The notes beneath the pieces are model-generated. The model searched no databases and had not been told where the DNA came from. It saw only the letters and a program-made list of their open reading frames with translations. A program made the position numbers and the translations under genes. 64,000 nt of DNA from positions 62,001 to 126,000 of the forward strand of contig CAUJIH010000006.1 in NCBI GenBank assembly GCA_963205275.1. Reading direction: 5' to 3'. Origin of the DNA: Verrucomicrobiota bacterium. Its GTDB lineage: Bacteria; Verrucomicrobiota; Verrucomicrobiia; Verrucomicrobiales; DEV007. Shown piece by piece: positions 44,755 to 51,855 of this stretch. Each line of letters starts with the position of its first letter. Within the stretch, counting starts at the first letter, position 1.

Positions 44755-45411
44755 ATGAAACCAAGCGTAACACCCTCTTCTAAAATTCTGAACGATCTCA
44801 GTCGCCCTCACTGGTTCCCCATTCTGGAGAAGATCAAGTGCTCGGATGGCCTCTCCGTCGCAGAATTGGCGGAAGAAATGGGGATGAGCTACATGGGCAT
44901 AAAGAAGCACTGTCAGGCGATGCACAAGTTGGGCTGGTTGGAAACGTGGAGAACTCCCTCGACCTCCGGTCGGCCTCAGAAGCTCTACCGTCTCACTGAT
45001 AAAACAGAGCCAATCTTTTCTCAGATCGGAAATGCTACATGCTTGGCGATTCTGGATGCCGCGACACAATTGGAAGCCCACGGGGCGGAGAAGCTGCTCT
45101 TGGCATTCTTTCGAAATCAAACCGAAAGACTCGTGCAGATCATCGGTGGTGACTCGGTACAGGAACGTGCGGAGCGACTCTCAGCGGAGCGATCTGTGCA
45201 GGGATATTACTCCACTTGCTCCGTGATCGGAGAGGAATCTATGCGAATCGAAGAGTGGCACAATCCGCTCCAACCTCTCTTTGACCGATACGAGACCCTC
45301 TCGCGCATGGAAGTTCAAATGTTCGAAAGACTCCTCGGAGCCAGAGTCGAGCGCACCGTAACACAAACTGCCCATCACACACGATACCAGTTTGACATCT
45401 CGCCGCGCTAG
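44755..45411 (+). CDS. SufR/DeoR-type transcriptional regulator without the metal-binding cysteines
   Basis: A 218-residue protein: N-terminal winged HTH (about 20-85) with LSVAELAEEMGMSYMGIKKHC and a GRPQKLYRLT wing, then a C-terminal domain like the SufR Fe-S regulators (IEEWHNPLQPLFDRYETLSRM, FERLLGARVERTVT, RYQFDI). As I recall the family, cysteines sit at HNC, near the LSRMEV position, after VER and in RCxYxI; here all are replaced. It therefore should not hold a cluster. Its stop overlaps the GTG of the NUDIX gene (TAGTG), so both are translated together. It diverges from the Kelch gene. Confidence 0.82.
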   Translation: MKPSVTPSSKILNDLSRPHWFPILEKIKCSDGLSVAELAEEMGMSYMGIKKHCQAMHKLGWLETWRTPSTSGRPQKLYRLTDKTEPIFSQIGNATCLAILDAATQLEAHGAEKLLLAFFRNQTERLVQIIGGDSVQERAERLSAERSVQGYYSTCSVIGEESMRIEEWHNPLQPLFDRYETLSRMEVQMFERLLGARVERTVTQTAHHTRYQFDISPR

Positions 45412-46079
45412 TGTCGATTCCTGCCCATATGGGAAAATATGAGAATGAAAATGTATTAGTCGTGTCGCGGGAGTTATTCGACCAACTGGGCGCATTCGAT
45501 GGAATTTGCTTCGACACAGATCGCTATCTCCTCTCTCTGCTCAATCCTGCCAATAACTACTTTCTCTCACGAGACCTAGCAGAACACGATCCCGGGCATA
45601 AGCAGATCATCCCCTACGTGATCTTTCGCCACGGCGATAAATACCTGCACTACGTTCGTGGTAGCAAAGGTGGCGAAACCAGACTACATGCGAAAGGCTC
45701 CATCGGGATCGGAGGGCATGTGAACGATACAGACTACGCAAGCCCCTCACTGGATACTGACACTTATTCCAATGGAGTCGAGCGTGAGATTCACGAAGAA
45801 CTCAATCTGTCCGGCACATTTCGTCGTCAGATTCTTGCCCTGATCAACGACGATTCGAACGAAGTCGGACAGGTCCATCTGGGAATCGTTCATCTCTTCG
45901 ATCTCGAAACTGATCAGGTCACAGCACGCGAAGCAAATATTCAGGAACTCTCCTTCCTTACACTCGCTGAGCTATCAGAACGTCACGAGAACCTGGAATC
46001 CTGGTCACAAATCTGTCTCGACGGTCTTCTTCAGGCACTGCGACAAGGGATCATCAACGATAGATCATCGGAAAATTAA
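45411..46079 (+). CDS. NUDIX-fold phosphoesterase (COG4112-like)
   Basis: A 222-residue protein with an N-terminal cap of about 75 residues (VLVVSRELFDQLGAFDGI, then PYVIFRHGDKYLHYVRG) and a NUDIX core: KGSIGIGGHVNDTD, then GVEREIHEELNLSG. The box has a long insertion between the glycine loop and the REIHEE helix, as in the predicted phosphoesterases of COG4112 rather than classic MutT. It would hydrolyse a nucleoside-diphosphate-linked substrate with Mg2+. GTG start overlaps the regulator's stop, so the two are coupled and the regulator may control or respond to this enzyme's substrate. Confidence 0.8.
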   Translation: MSIPAHMGKYENENVLVVSRELFDQLGAFDGICFDTDRYLLSLLNPANNYFLSRDLAEHDPGHKQIIPYVIFRHGDKYLHYVRGSKGGETRLHAKGSIGIGGHVNDTDYASPSLDTDTYSNGVEREIHEELNLSGTFRRQILALINDDSNEVGQVHLGIVHLFDLETDQVTAREANIQELSFLTLAELSERHENLESWSQICLDGLLQALRQGIINDRSSEN

Positions 46080-46162
46080 CTATCCGCGATTTCAATTTTT
46101 CTAAACGTCAGTCAGGGTCAAAACAAAAATATGAAACAAGTTAGTTCTCGTAGGAAAAACTC

Positions 46163-46190
46163 TTTACAAGCACTGAGATAAAAGTAATCT
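46163..46190 (+). promoter_or_regulatory. possible sigma-70-type promoter
   Basis: TTTACA (46163-46168) and TAATCT (46185-46190) with a 16-base spacer, 62 bases upstream of the HTH/coiled-coil gene, inside an AT-rich stretch. The boxes are imperfect; assigned because nothing else in the 170-base gap looks like a promoter. Confidence 0.3.
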
Positions 46191-46251
46191 TTCACTCTTG
46201 CTTAATCAAGACTCACACATATTCAAATCAACAAACAACAAACTTTCAATT

Positions 46252-46623
46252 ATGCCAAAGGGATTAAAATACGAACAAAGCTTTAAGGACGAAGTCATCA
46301 AATTTGTTCAGCAGCACAACACAGAACATGAGTGGGGCGGACAAACCGCTGCAATCAAGAAGTATGGAATTAGCGGCCTTACCATCAAAGCTTGGCTCGA
46401 CAAAGCGGGCGTTGTAACCCCTGGCCGAGGCGGTAGACGTAGTGGCTCTGAAAGAGCACCGCGTAAGAAGAGCGTAGTCAAGAGAGCACGAACTCAGAAG
46501 ACTACCGGAAGAAGCTCTGGTTCAGGTAAGGATTTGGAATCCAAGCTCAACAGAATGCTGGAACTCCGTAATGAAATTGCCGTTCTTGAGAAGGAATTCG
46601 AACATCTGCGAAAGAATCTCTAA
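46252..46623 (+). CDS. transposase-OrfA-like HTH protein with basic linker and coiled coil
   Basis: A 123-residue protein in three parts. Residues 1-53 (MPKGLKYEQSFKDEVIKF, then QTAAIKKYGISGLTIKAWLDKAG) form an HTH like that of IS3-type OrfA. Residues 54-90 are a basic Gly/Arg/Lys/Ser linker (RGGRRSGSERAPRKK and KKSVVKRARTQKTT). Residues 95-123 are a leucine-zipper-like helix (LESKLNRMLELRNEIAVLEKEFEHL). No OrfB or inverted repeats are near, so it seems domesticated as a DNA-binding or nucleoid protein. The ATG at 46252 is chosen over an upstream frame extension that lacks HTH content. Function not known. Confidence 0.75.
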   Translation: MPKGLKYEQSFKDEVIKFVQQHNTEHEWGGQTAAIKKYGISGLTIKAWLDKAGVVTPGRGGRRSGSERAPRKKSVVKRARTQKTTGRSSGSGKDLESKLNRMLELRNEIAVLEKEFEHLRKNL

Positions 46624-46626
46624 GTA

Positions 46627-46645
46627 GTCTGCAGTCAGACCTTTT
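46627..46645 (+). terminator. weak terminator-like hairpin
   Basis: GTCTG-CAGT-CAGAC (46627-46640) followed by CTTTTG, 4 bases after the stop of the HTH/coiled-coil gene. The stem is only five pairs, so this is tentative. Confidence 0.3.
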
Positions 46646-46693
46646 GAAATAAAAGTCCGCTCTCGACTCAGCGCGTCACTCGGAGGAATTCTG

Positions 46694-46831
46694 ATGATGC
46701 TCGCCTCGAACAGCGGGCTTTTCATTTTCACTCGACGAGACACTCACCGAGAGATTGCAAATGAGAACTTCCCGACACCGACACTTGCAGAGAAGCGGAG
46801 ATTGTTCTATCGTCCAGAGCTGTATTCGTAA
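46694..46831 (+). CDS. possible small protein (45 residues)
   Basis: A short frame MMLASNSGLFIFTRR... to YRPELYS, 45 residues, ending in TAA at 46829-46831. It is preceded by GGAGG at 46682-46686, seven bases from the ATG at 46694, a better Shine-Dalgarno site than most genes in this window have. It fills the 240-base gap before the HMA gene. There is no known family and composition is mixed (basic, with one hydrophobic LFIF stretch). Real translation is plausible but unproven. Confidence 0.35.
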   Translation: MMLASNSGLFIFTRRDTHREIANENFPTPTLAEKRRLFYRPELYS

Positions 46832-46862
46832 CCCAATTCTGTAGAACAAATCACTAACTGAC

Positions 46863-47201
46863 ATGAAATTCCTCGCTTTCCTTGCTTCATTGGTTCTGAT
46901 GACTTCTTTCTCACGCGCTGACTCCGAGAATTCCGTCTTTCAGCTGAAAGTCCCGGATATGTCCTGTCAGAGTTGCGTTCTGTCTGTGAGCGAGGAAGTC
47001 AAGCGCGTCGATCAGGTCGCGGATATCTTCATCGACCTGAAGACCAAGACAGTTCTTATCGCGTCGAAAGCGTCCGAAGCTCCGAAAGAGGCGTCCGTCG
47101 TCGAAGCCGTCCGCGTCGCCGGATATCAGGCTCGCGACTATAAGAAATTGGATAAAAGCTTCGCTGAAGCGAAAGCTGAATTAGTAAAAAAGAAAGACTA
47201 A
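46863..47201 (+). CDS. secreted heavy-metal-associated (HMA) domain protein
   Basis: A 112-residue protein: signal peptide (MKFLAFLASLVLMTSFSRA), then an HMA domain with the metal motif MSCQSC (MxCxxC) and the strand-helix pattern VKRVDQVADIFIDLKTKTVLI...VVEAVRVAGYQA. Such domains bind Cu+ or other soft metals and pass them between proteins. Being exported it would act in the periplasm. The C-terminus is lysine-rich (KAELVKKKD) and its last bases are part of a 14-base tandem duplication. No metal-transport P-type ATPase is nearby. Confidence 0.85.
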   Translation: MKFLAFLASLVLMTSFSRADSENSVFQLKVPDMSCQSCVLSVSEEVKRVDQVADIFIDLKTKTVLIASKASEAPKEASVVEAVRVAGYQARDYKKLDKSFAEAKAELVKKKD

Positions 47202-47213
47202 AAAAGAAAGACT
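47186..47213 (+). repeat. 14-bp tandem duplication over the HMA stop codon
   Basis: AAAAAAGAAAGACT occurs twice in tandem (47186-47199 and 47200-47213). The first copy ends the coding region (KKKD) and the stop is built from the junction. With one copy the protein would end at the same residue but with TGA instead of TAA. Likely a slippage event. Confidence 0.7.
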
Positions 47214-47328
47214 GATTGGCGACGTTTCAGTCGCACGAACAGTTTTCGTTTAACCCAAGCTCGCCGACGAAGATCGAACTTGGTTATTCGCGCACTGGTC
47301 CTAGGTTGTAGGAATTTACTGTTGGTCC

Positions 47329-47823
47329 ATGCGTCTCCATCTGATTCCTGATCCGGAACTCCATCCTCAGATCCATTATTCTCCGCTGCTCGATCTGGCG
47401 ATCTTGACATTACGATGCCTTTCCAGCGCAATCTTTGGATACTACCTGTTGTCAGAACAGATCTCTCTGGCATTTCAACACCTGTTCAATGGCGAGGACT
47501 GGATGATGGCCACCTTTCTGGCTGAACTCGGTTTGCCGAGACCAGAGCTTTTCGCCACGGCGTTCGTTGTGATCACTGGTTTCGCAGTAATAGGCATGAT
47601 CGTCGGCTTTTTCACTCGTTTGTGCGCACTCTTTCTGGCGGCAACTCTGGGAGCAATCTTGATCTTCACACTCTCCGTGTCCCCAACGCTGACGCCTCAA
47701 TCCATCCTCCTGTATCTTTGTATCTATCTCGGGATCGCCGTTGGGGGGGCGGGGCGCATTTCCCTCGACGCTCTTCTATTAGGCAGAAAGAGCCAGAAAG
47801 AAGACTCAGAAGTCGATTTCTAG
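47329..47823 (+). CDS. DoxX-family membrane protein
   Basis: A 164-residue protein with four membrane segments (LDLAILTLRCLSSAIFGYYLL, the FATAFVVITGFAVIGMIVGFF block, ALFLAATLGAILIFTL, ILLYLCIYLGIAVGG) and the DoxX-like GYYLLSEQISLAFQHL start. DoxX proteins are small inner-membrane proteins linked to thiosulfate:quinone oxidoreductase and redox stress in some organisms. It follows the HMA protein by about 130 bases; metal or redox homeostasis would join them loosely, but that is inference. Confidence 0.75.
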   Translation: MRLHLIPDPELHPQIHYSPLLDLAILTLRCLSSAIFGYYLLSEQISLAFQHLFNGEDWMMATFLAELGLPRPELFATAFVVITGFAVIGMIVGFFTRLCALFLAATLGAILIFTLSVSPTLTPQSILLYLCIYLGIAVGGAGRISLDALLLGRKSQKEDSEVDF

Positions 47824-47887
47824 CGAATTGAGTAAAACAAAGTGAAATTCCTCTTGAAAGGAAGAGCTGTCGCCTCTTTGATCAAGA

Positions 47888-49084
47888 ATGCCTTCTTTTG
47901 AAGAACTAGGATTGGATCGCCCCGTATTGATGGCGATCACTCGAACGAACTATGTGGAACCGACGCCGATTCAGGCTCAGGCGATTCCAGTGGTTCTCGA
48001 TGGCAAAGATATCATCGGTGCATCGCAGACCGGAACGGGAAAAACGGCAGCGTTCGGTCTACCCATCATTTCCGAACTCAAGCCGTCGAATCGCCCTCAG
48101 TGCATCGTCCTCGAACCCACACGGGAACTCGCTGCACAGGTCGAGGATCAGATGAACGTCTTTTCCTACTATAAGCCGCTCAATGTAGTGCTCATCCACG
48201 GCGGAGTCGGATATGCTCACCAAATTGATGCGATAGAAAATAAGCCCGATGTGGTGATCGCAACTCCAGGACGCATGCTCGATCATTTGGAAAAAGGCAA
48301 CTTGGACCTCAGTGAAGTGAAATTTCTTGTCCTCGACGAGGTAGATCGCATGCTGGACATGGGATTTCTCCCCGATGTGAAACGCATCATCGACCAGTGT
48401 CCAAAATCTCGGCAGACACTTTTCTTCTCGGCCACTATGCCTCCAGCGATCCAGACATTGGCCAACTGGGCGCTCCAAGAGCCTGTAGCCATCGAAATCG
48501 GAGAGGGTCACTCACCCGCCGAAACCGTCACTCATGCGTTTTATCCGGTCGGGATGGATCAGCGGGACGATCTACTGCTCGAGCTGGTGAAGAGGACTGA
48601 ATATTCGAGCATGATGATCTTTACTCGAACCAAGAAGGAGGCAGACACGCTGCTCCCGCTTATCGAAGCGCTTCCGGGCACGCGGCCTGCTGCTTTGCAC
48701 TCTGACATCAAGCAGAGCGACCGAACGAAAGCACTGCAGGGCTTCCGTGACGACACCTTTAATATTATCATTGCCACAGACATCGCCGCACGCGGACTGG
48801 ATATCTCGGGCGTCACTCATGTGATCAATTATCGAGTTCCAGAGAATCCGGAGGACTATGTGCATCGCATCGGGCGAACCGGGCGTGCACAAAAAGAGGG
48901 AGATGCCTTCACGATCCTGACAGCCGACGAGCTGGATAATGCATGTGCCGTGGAACACTTTATCGATCAGAAAATCGAGCGACGAAAGCTCGAGGACTTC
49001 CCCTATCAATACACGGCTTTACTGGAAGAGAATCCGCAGCCTCTTCGGAAAAAGCGCCCTGCATCAGGCAAGCGTCGACACTAA
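47888..49084 (+). CDS. DEAD-box RNA helicase (RhlE-like), motif II is DEVD
   Basis: A 398-residue helicase. It has the Q motif (TPIQAQAIP), motif I ASQTGTGKT, Ia PTRELAAQ, II VLDEVDRMLDMGF, III SAT, IV MIFTRTKKEA, V ATDIAARGLD and VI HRIGRTGRA. Motif II is DEVD rather than DEAD, a tolerated variant as the metal-binding Asp-Glu and the last Asp remain. A short basic tail (LRKKRPASGKRRH) may bind RNA. It unwinds short RNA duplexes with ATP, in ribosome assembly or RNA turnover. Its end overlaps nothing; the next gene begins 76 bases later. Confidence 0.95.
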   Translation: MPSFEELGLDRPVLMAITRTNYVEPTPIQAQAIPVVLDGKDIIGASQTGTGKTAAFGLPIISELKPSNRPQCIVLEPTRELAAQVEDQMNVFSYYKPLNVVLIHGGVGYAHQIDAIENKPDVVIATPGRMLDHLEKGNLDLSEVKFLVLDEVDRMLDMGFLPDVKRIIDQCPKSRQTLFFSATMPPAIQTLANWALQEPVAIEIGEGHSPAETVTHAFYPVGMDQRDDLLLELVKRTEYSSMMIFTRTKKEADTLLPLIEALPGTRPAALHSDIKQSDRTKALQGFRDDTFNIIIATDIAARGLDISGVTHVINYRVPENPEDYVHRIGRTGRAQKEGDAFTILTADELDNACAVEHFIDQKIERRKLEDFPYQYTALLEENPQPLRKKRPASGKRRH

Positions 49085-49160
49085 GAGCCACCTCTCAGGG
49101 ACACATCTCAGCATCGTTCGTGGTTCCTTTCCGAAGGGCGATTTCCATGATCACAATTCT

Positions 49161-49979
49161 ATGAAATACGCTATCTGTAACGAAACATTTCAAGACTGGC
49201 CGTTGGACAAAGCCTTTGCTTATGCCCGGTCTATCGGCTACACAGGAATCGAGATCGCACCGTTCACCCTAGAAGCACAGCCACCGAACCTGAGCGCGGA
49301 AGCCCGTCAGACTCTGCGCCGACAGATCGAGGAGGCGGATCTCGAATGCGTAGGACTCCACTGGCTACTGGCGAAAACCGAAGGTTTCTACCTCACGACT
49401 CCCGACGAGGAAGTCCGTCGTCGCACAGGACAGCGTTTCGCCGATCTTGCTCAACTCTGTTCCGACATCGGCGGAAAGATCATGGTCCTCGGCTCTCCGC
49501 AACAAAGAAATCTGCTACCTGGGGTGGCGCATGAGCAAGCAATGGAATTTGCCGCCGATACTCTCCGACGTGCGATGCCCATCGTGGAAGACCTCGGTGT
49601 AACGATTGCCTTGGAGCCACTCGCCCCTTCGGAGGGTGACTTTCTCAATACTGCGGCCTCTGGAATCGAGCTGGCGAAAATGATCGATTCACCGAACTGT
49701 CGTCTCCACCTAGACGTGAAGGCCATGTCGAGTGAATCGACTCCCATCGATCAGATCATTCGCGACAGTAAAGAATGGGTCGCTCATTTTCATGCCAACG
49801 ATCCGAATCTTCTCGGTCCAGGCATGGGCGAGATGGACTTCGCCCCTATTTTCCACGCTCTCAAAGAGATCGATTATCAAGGGTGGATTTCAGTCGAGGT
49901 GTTTCGTTACGAACCGGGCATTGAAACCATCTGTGAAAACAGCATACGCTACATGCGCGATGTTGCTGCGCGAGTGTGA
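49161..49979 (+). CDS. sugar phosphate isomerase/epimerase family TIM-barrel protein
   Basis: A 272-residue protein of the AP-endonuclease-2-like TIM-barrel family. It starts MKYAICNETFQDWPLDKAFAYA, has the first strand GYTGIEIAP, and metal ligands are suggested by ALEPLAPSEGDFL (Glu), HLDVKAM (Asp), HFHAND (His) and ISVEVFRYEPG (Glu). Members interconvert keto-sugars or inositols, for example hydroxypyruvate isomerase or tagatose epimerase; the exact reaction is unfixed. The longer upstream frame overlaps the helicase and is rejected in favour of the ATG at 49161. Confidence 0.88.
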   Translation: MKYAICNETFQDWPLDKAFAYARSIGYTGIEIAPFTLEAQPPNLSAEARQTLRRQIEEADLECVGLHWLLAKTEGFYLTTPDEEVRRRTGQRFADLAQLCSDIGGKIMVLGSPQQRNLLPGVAHEQAMEFAADTLRRAMPIVEDLGVTIALEPLAPSEGDFLNTAASGIELAKMIDSPNCRLHLDVKAMSSESTPIDQIIRDSKEWVAHFHANDPNLLGPGMGEMDFAPIFHALKEIDYQGWISVEVFRYEPGIETICENSIRYMRDVAARV

Positions 49980-49988
49980 GCTTCCCTC

Positions 49989-50372
49989 TCACTTCACGGT
50001 TGGCAATCCTGCTTCTACCCAACCTCTGTATCCTTTCACCAAGTGTCGGATATTGGTGAAGCCGAGTTTTTGGAATATTTTCATCGACCGCCCGCTCCGA
50101 ATTCCGGCCTCGCAGTGGACAAGATAAGGCTTTTCTCTGTCTAGCTTCTCAAGCTGTGCAGCGAATCCGTTTTCCGTGAAGTCGAGATTCAGAGCATCTT
50201 TCAGGTGCCCTTCCTCGAATTCCGCAGGAGTGCGAACATCGATTACGACCGCATCTTTCTCCGATGCCAGCCACTGTGCCGATTCTTCGGGAGTGACGTT
50301 CACCGGATCGGCAGCAGACAAGGAGAAAAGAGAGGCAAATGTCATCGCGAATACTGTAAGAATCGATTTCAT
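49989..50372 (-). CDS. exported rhodanese-like protein
   Basis: A 127-residue protein with a signal peptide (MKSILTVFAMTFASLFSLSA) and one rhodanese domain. The active-site cysteine is present in VHCEAGIRSGRS, and the preceding VIDVRTPAEFEEGHLKDALNLDF is the family opening. Rhodanese domains bind sulfane sulfur on that cysteine and pass it to acceptors. It converges on the sugar isomerase with only 9 bases between. Periplasmic location is inferred from the signal peptide. Confidence 0.88.
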   Translation of the reverse strand: MKSILTVFAMTFASLFSLSAADPVNVTPEESAQWLASEKDAVVIDVRTPAEFEEGHLKDALNLDFTENGFAAQLEKLDREKPYLVHCEAGIRSGRSMKIFQKLGFTNIRHLVKGYRGWVEAGLPTVK

Positions 50373-50485
50373 GACGGTATGATCGCAGAGAACTCGCAGA
50401 TTGCCACACCTGATCCTCTCATCTCAGTGTTAATCTTTCAGCTCGATTTTCAGCGGTAATCCTTTACACTGGCCGGGATTAACTC

Positions 50486-51757
50486 ATGAAGCCCGCCGTT
50501 ATCCTTACTCATCTCGCTACATTCGCTCTTGGAGCAGGAATTATTTCTCTGATTTCGTTTCCAGGTACGAAGGCAAAGAATTCTTCGTCCGATGCTTCTC
50601 CCTCGGCGACAACCATGCTCGGAAAGCAATCCGCATCGCCTAGCAGCGCGTCCGTGCCCGATCCGGATAGCCTGAGTTCCTACGCTCTGGGACAATCTGG
50701 TTACGAAATGGGGCATAAGGATCCAATCGCAGCGGTGAATGCCGCAAAAAAGATCCCCGGTCGCGATAATCGATCCCTCTACACCGATTCCGTCTATACC
50801 GCATGGGGCGAGAAGAATGGACGAGAAGCAGCCGAATGGGCGATGGCCAATCTGAAAGGCACGGAAAGGAATGATGCCCTCTATAGCATCGCCGACGGAT
50901 GGTCCGAGTCCGATCCCGCCGCTGCCGCTGCATGGTTCAGCGAAAGCACCAGCGGTTCTGCTCGGAACGATGCGATATACGAGATTCTCGAAGCTTGGGG
51001 ACGGAAGGATCCAACGAAAGCGCTCGCCTGGAGTGAGTCCCTAGATGACAATACCCGCTCGTCTGTCATGGATTCTCTCGCAACCGGCTGGGCTTCGATT
51101 GATCCCAAAGCAGCCGCCAAAGCATCCGAAGGACTCCTAAAACACGACTTCGGAGACGAATTCGTTATGAATGTCGCCAGTCAGTGGGCCAGTACAGATC
51201 CGTCTGCTGCTGCCTCCTGGGCCGGAACAATTCAGAATGAGGATGCCCGAGCCATCGCTCAAATGGAGGTTGGTACCGAATGGGCAAAGGAAGACCCGAG
51301 CAAAGCCACCGCCTGGTATAGCAGTCTGGCATCAGAGGATGACAAGCAGTACGCCGCAGCGGGAATCGCCCAAGGCTGGGCTGAACACGATCAGGGGGCT
51401 GCCCTCAAATGGGCCATTGGTTCTGTCGCCAGTCCAGAGACGCGTCAGCGCATCATCGAGGACGTGATGATCGACTGGAGTTACAACGATCCCGACTCTG
51501 CTGCGAACTGGCTCAAGGAGCAGCCAAAAGGACCTCAGAATGACGAAGTTCTGGCTACCTTTAGCAGTGCGATTATTGACATGGATCCAGAGGCGGCAGC
51601 CACCTGGGCTTCGACGATTTCCAATCCTGAAAAGCGTGACGAAAGCATCTCTTCTATCATGGAAGAGTGGATTTCTTCCGATGAGAAAGAAGCCCGTGCC
51701 TGGCTCGCCAAGTCGACGTTAAGCGAGGAAGTGAAGAAGAAATTCACAAAAGAATAG
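50486..51757 (+). CDS. secreted protein of eleven tandem DPxxAAxW repeats
   Basis: A 423-residue protein: membrane anchor or signal peptide (TFALGAGIISLISF), a Ser-rich spacer to about residue 60, then eleven repeats of 30-33 residues. The consensus is DPxxAAxWaxxl....R...(a/s)i...Wa, visible in DPAAAAAWFSES, DPTKALAWSESL, DPSAAASWAGTI, DPSKATAWYSSL, DPDSAANWLKEQ and DPEAAATWASTI. Two helices per repeat would build a superhelix like Sel1 or HEAT, for protein binding. I recall such alanine/tryptophan repeat proteins in Verrucomicrobiota; no function assigned. Confidence 0.85.
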   Translation: MKPAVILTHLATFALGAGIISLISFPGTKAKNSSSDASPSATTMLGKQSASPSSASVPDPDSLSSYALGQSGYEMGHKDPIAAVNAAKKIPGRDNRSLYTDSVYTAWGEKNGREAAEWAMANLKGTERNDALYSIADGWSESDPAAAAAWFSESTSGSARNDAIYEILEAWGRKDPTKALAWSESLDDNTRSSVMDSLATGWASIDPKAAAKASEGLLKHDFGDEFVMNVASQWASTDPSAAASWAGTIQNEDARAIAQMEVGTEWAKEDPSKATAWYSSLASEDDKQYAAAGIAQGWAEHDQGAALKWAIGSVASPETRQRIIEDVMIDWSYNDPDSAANWLKEQPKGPQNDEVLATFSSAIIDMDPEAAATWASTISNPEKRDESISSIMEEWISSDEKEARAWLAKSTLSEEVKKKFTKE

Positions 51758-51855
51758 GTCACTCTCGTGCAAAGACCGAGGTATCAATCTTTGAGTGTCT
51801 TTCTGGCGGGATCGCGATCATTGACTCACTTGCCAAAGGCACTATAACTTTCTGT

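Noticed and set aside
46080-46251. Possible tRNA or riboswitch in the 170-base gap
   Set aside because: No cloverleaf, GGTTCGAATCC-type T-arm or conserved riboswitch core could be found; only weak promoter-like boxes.
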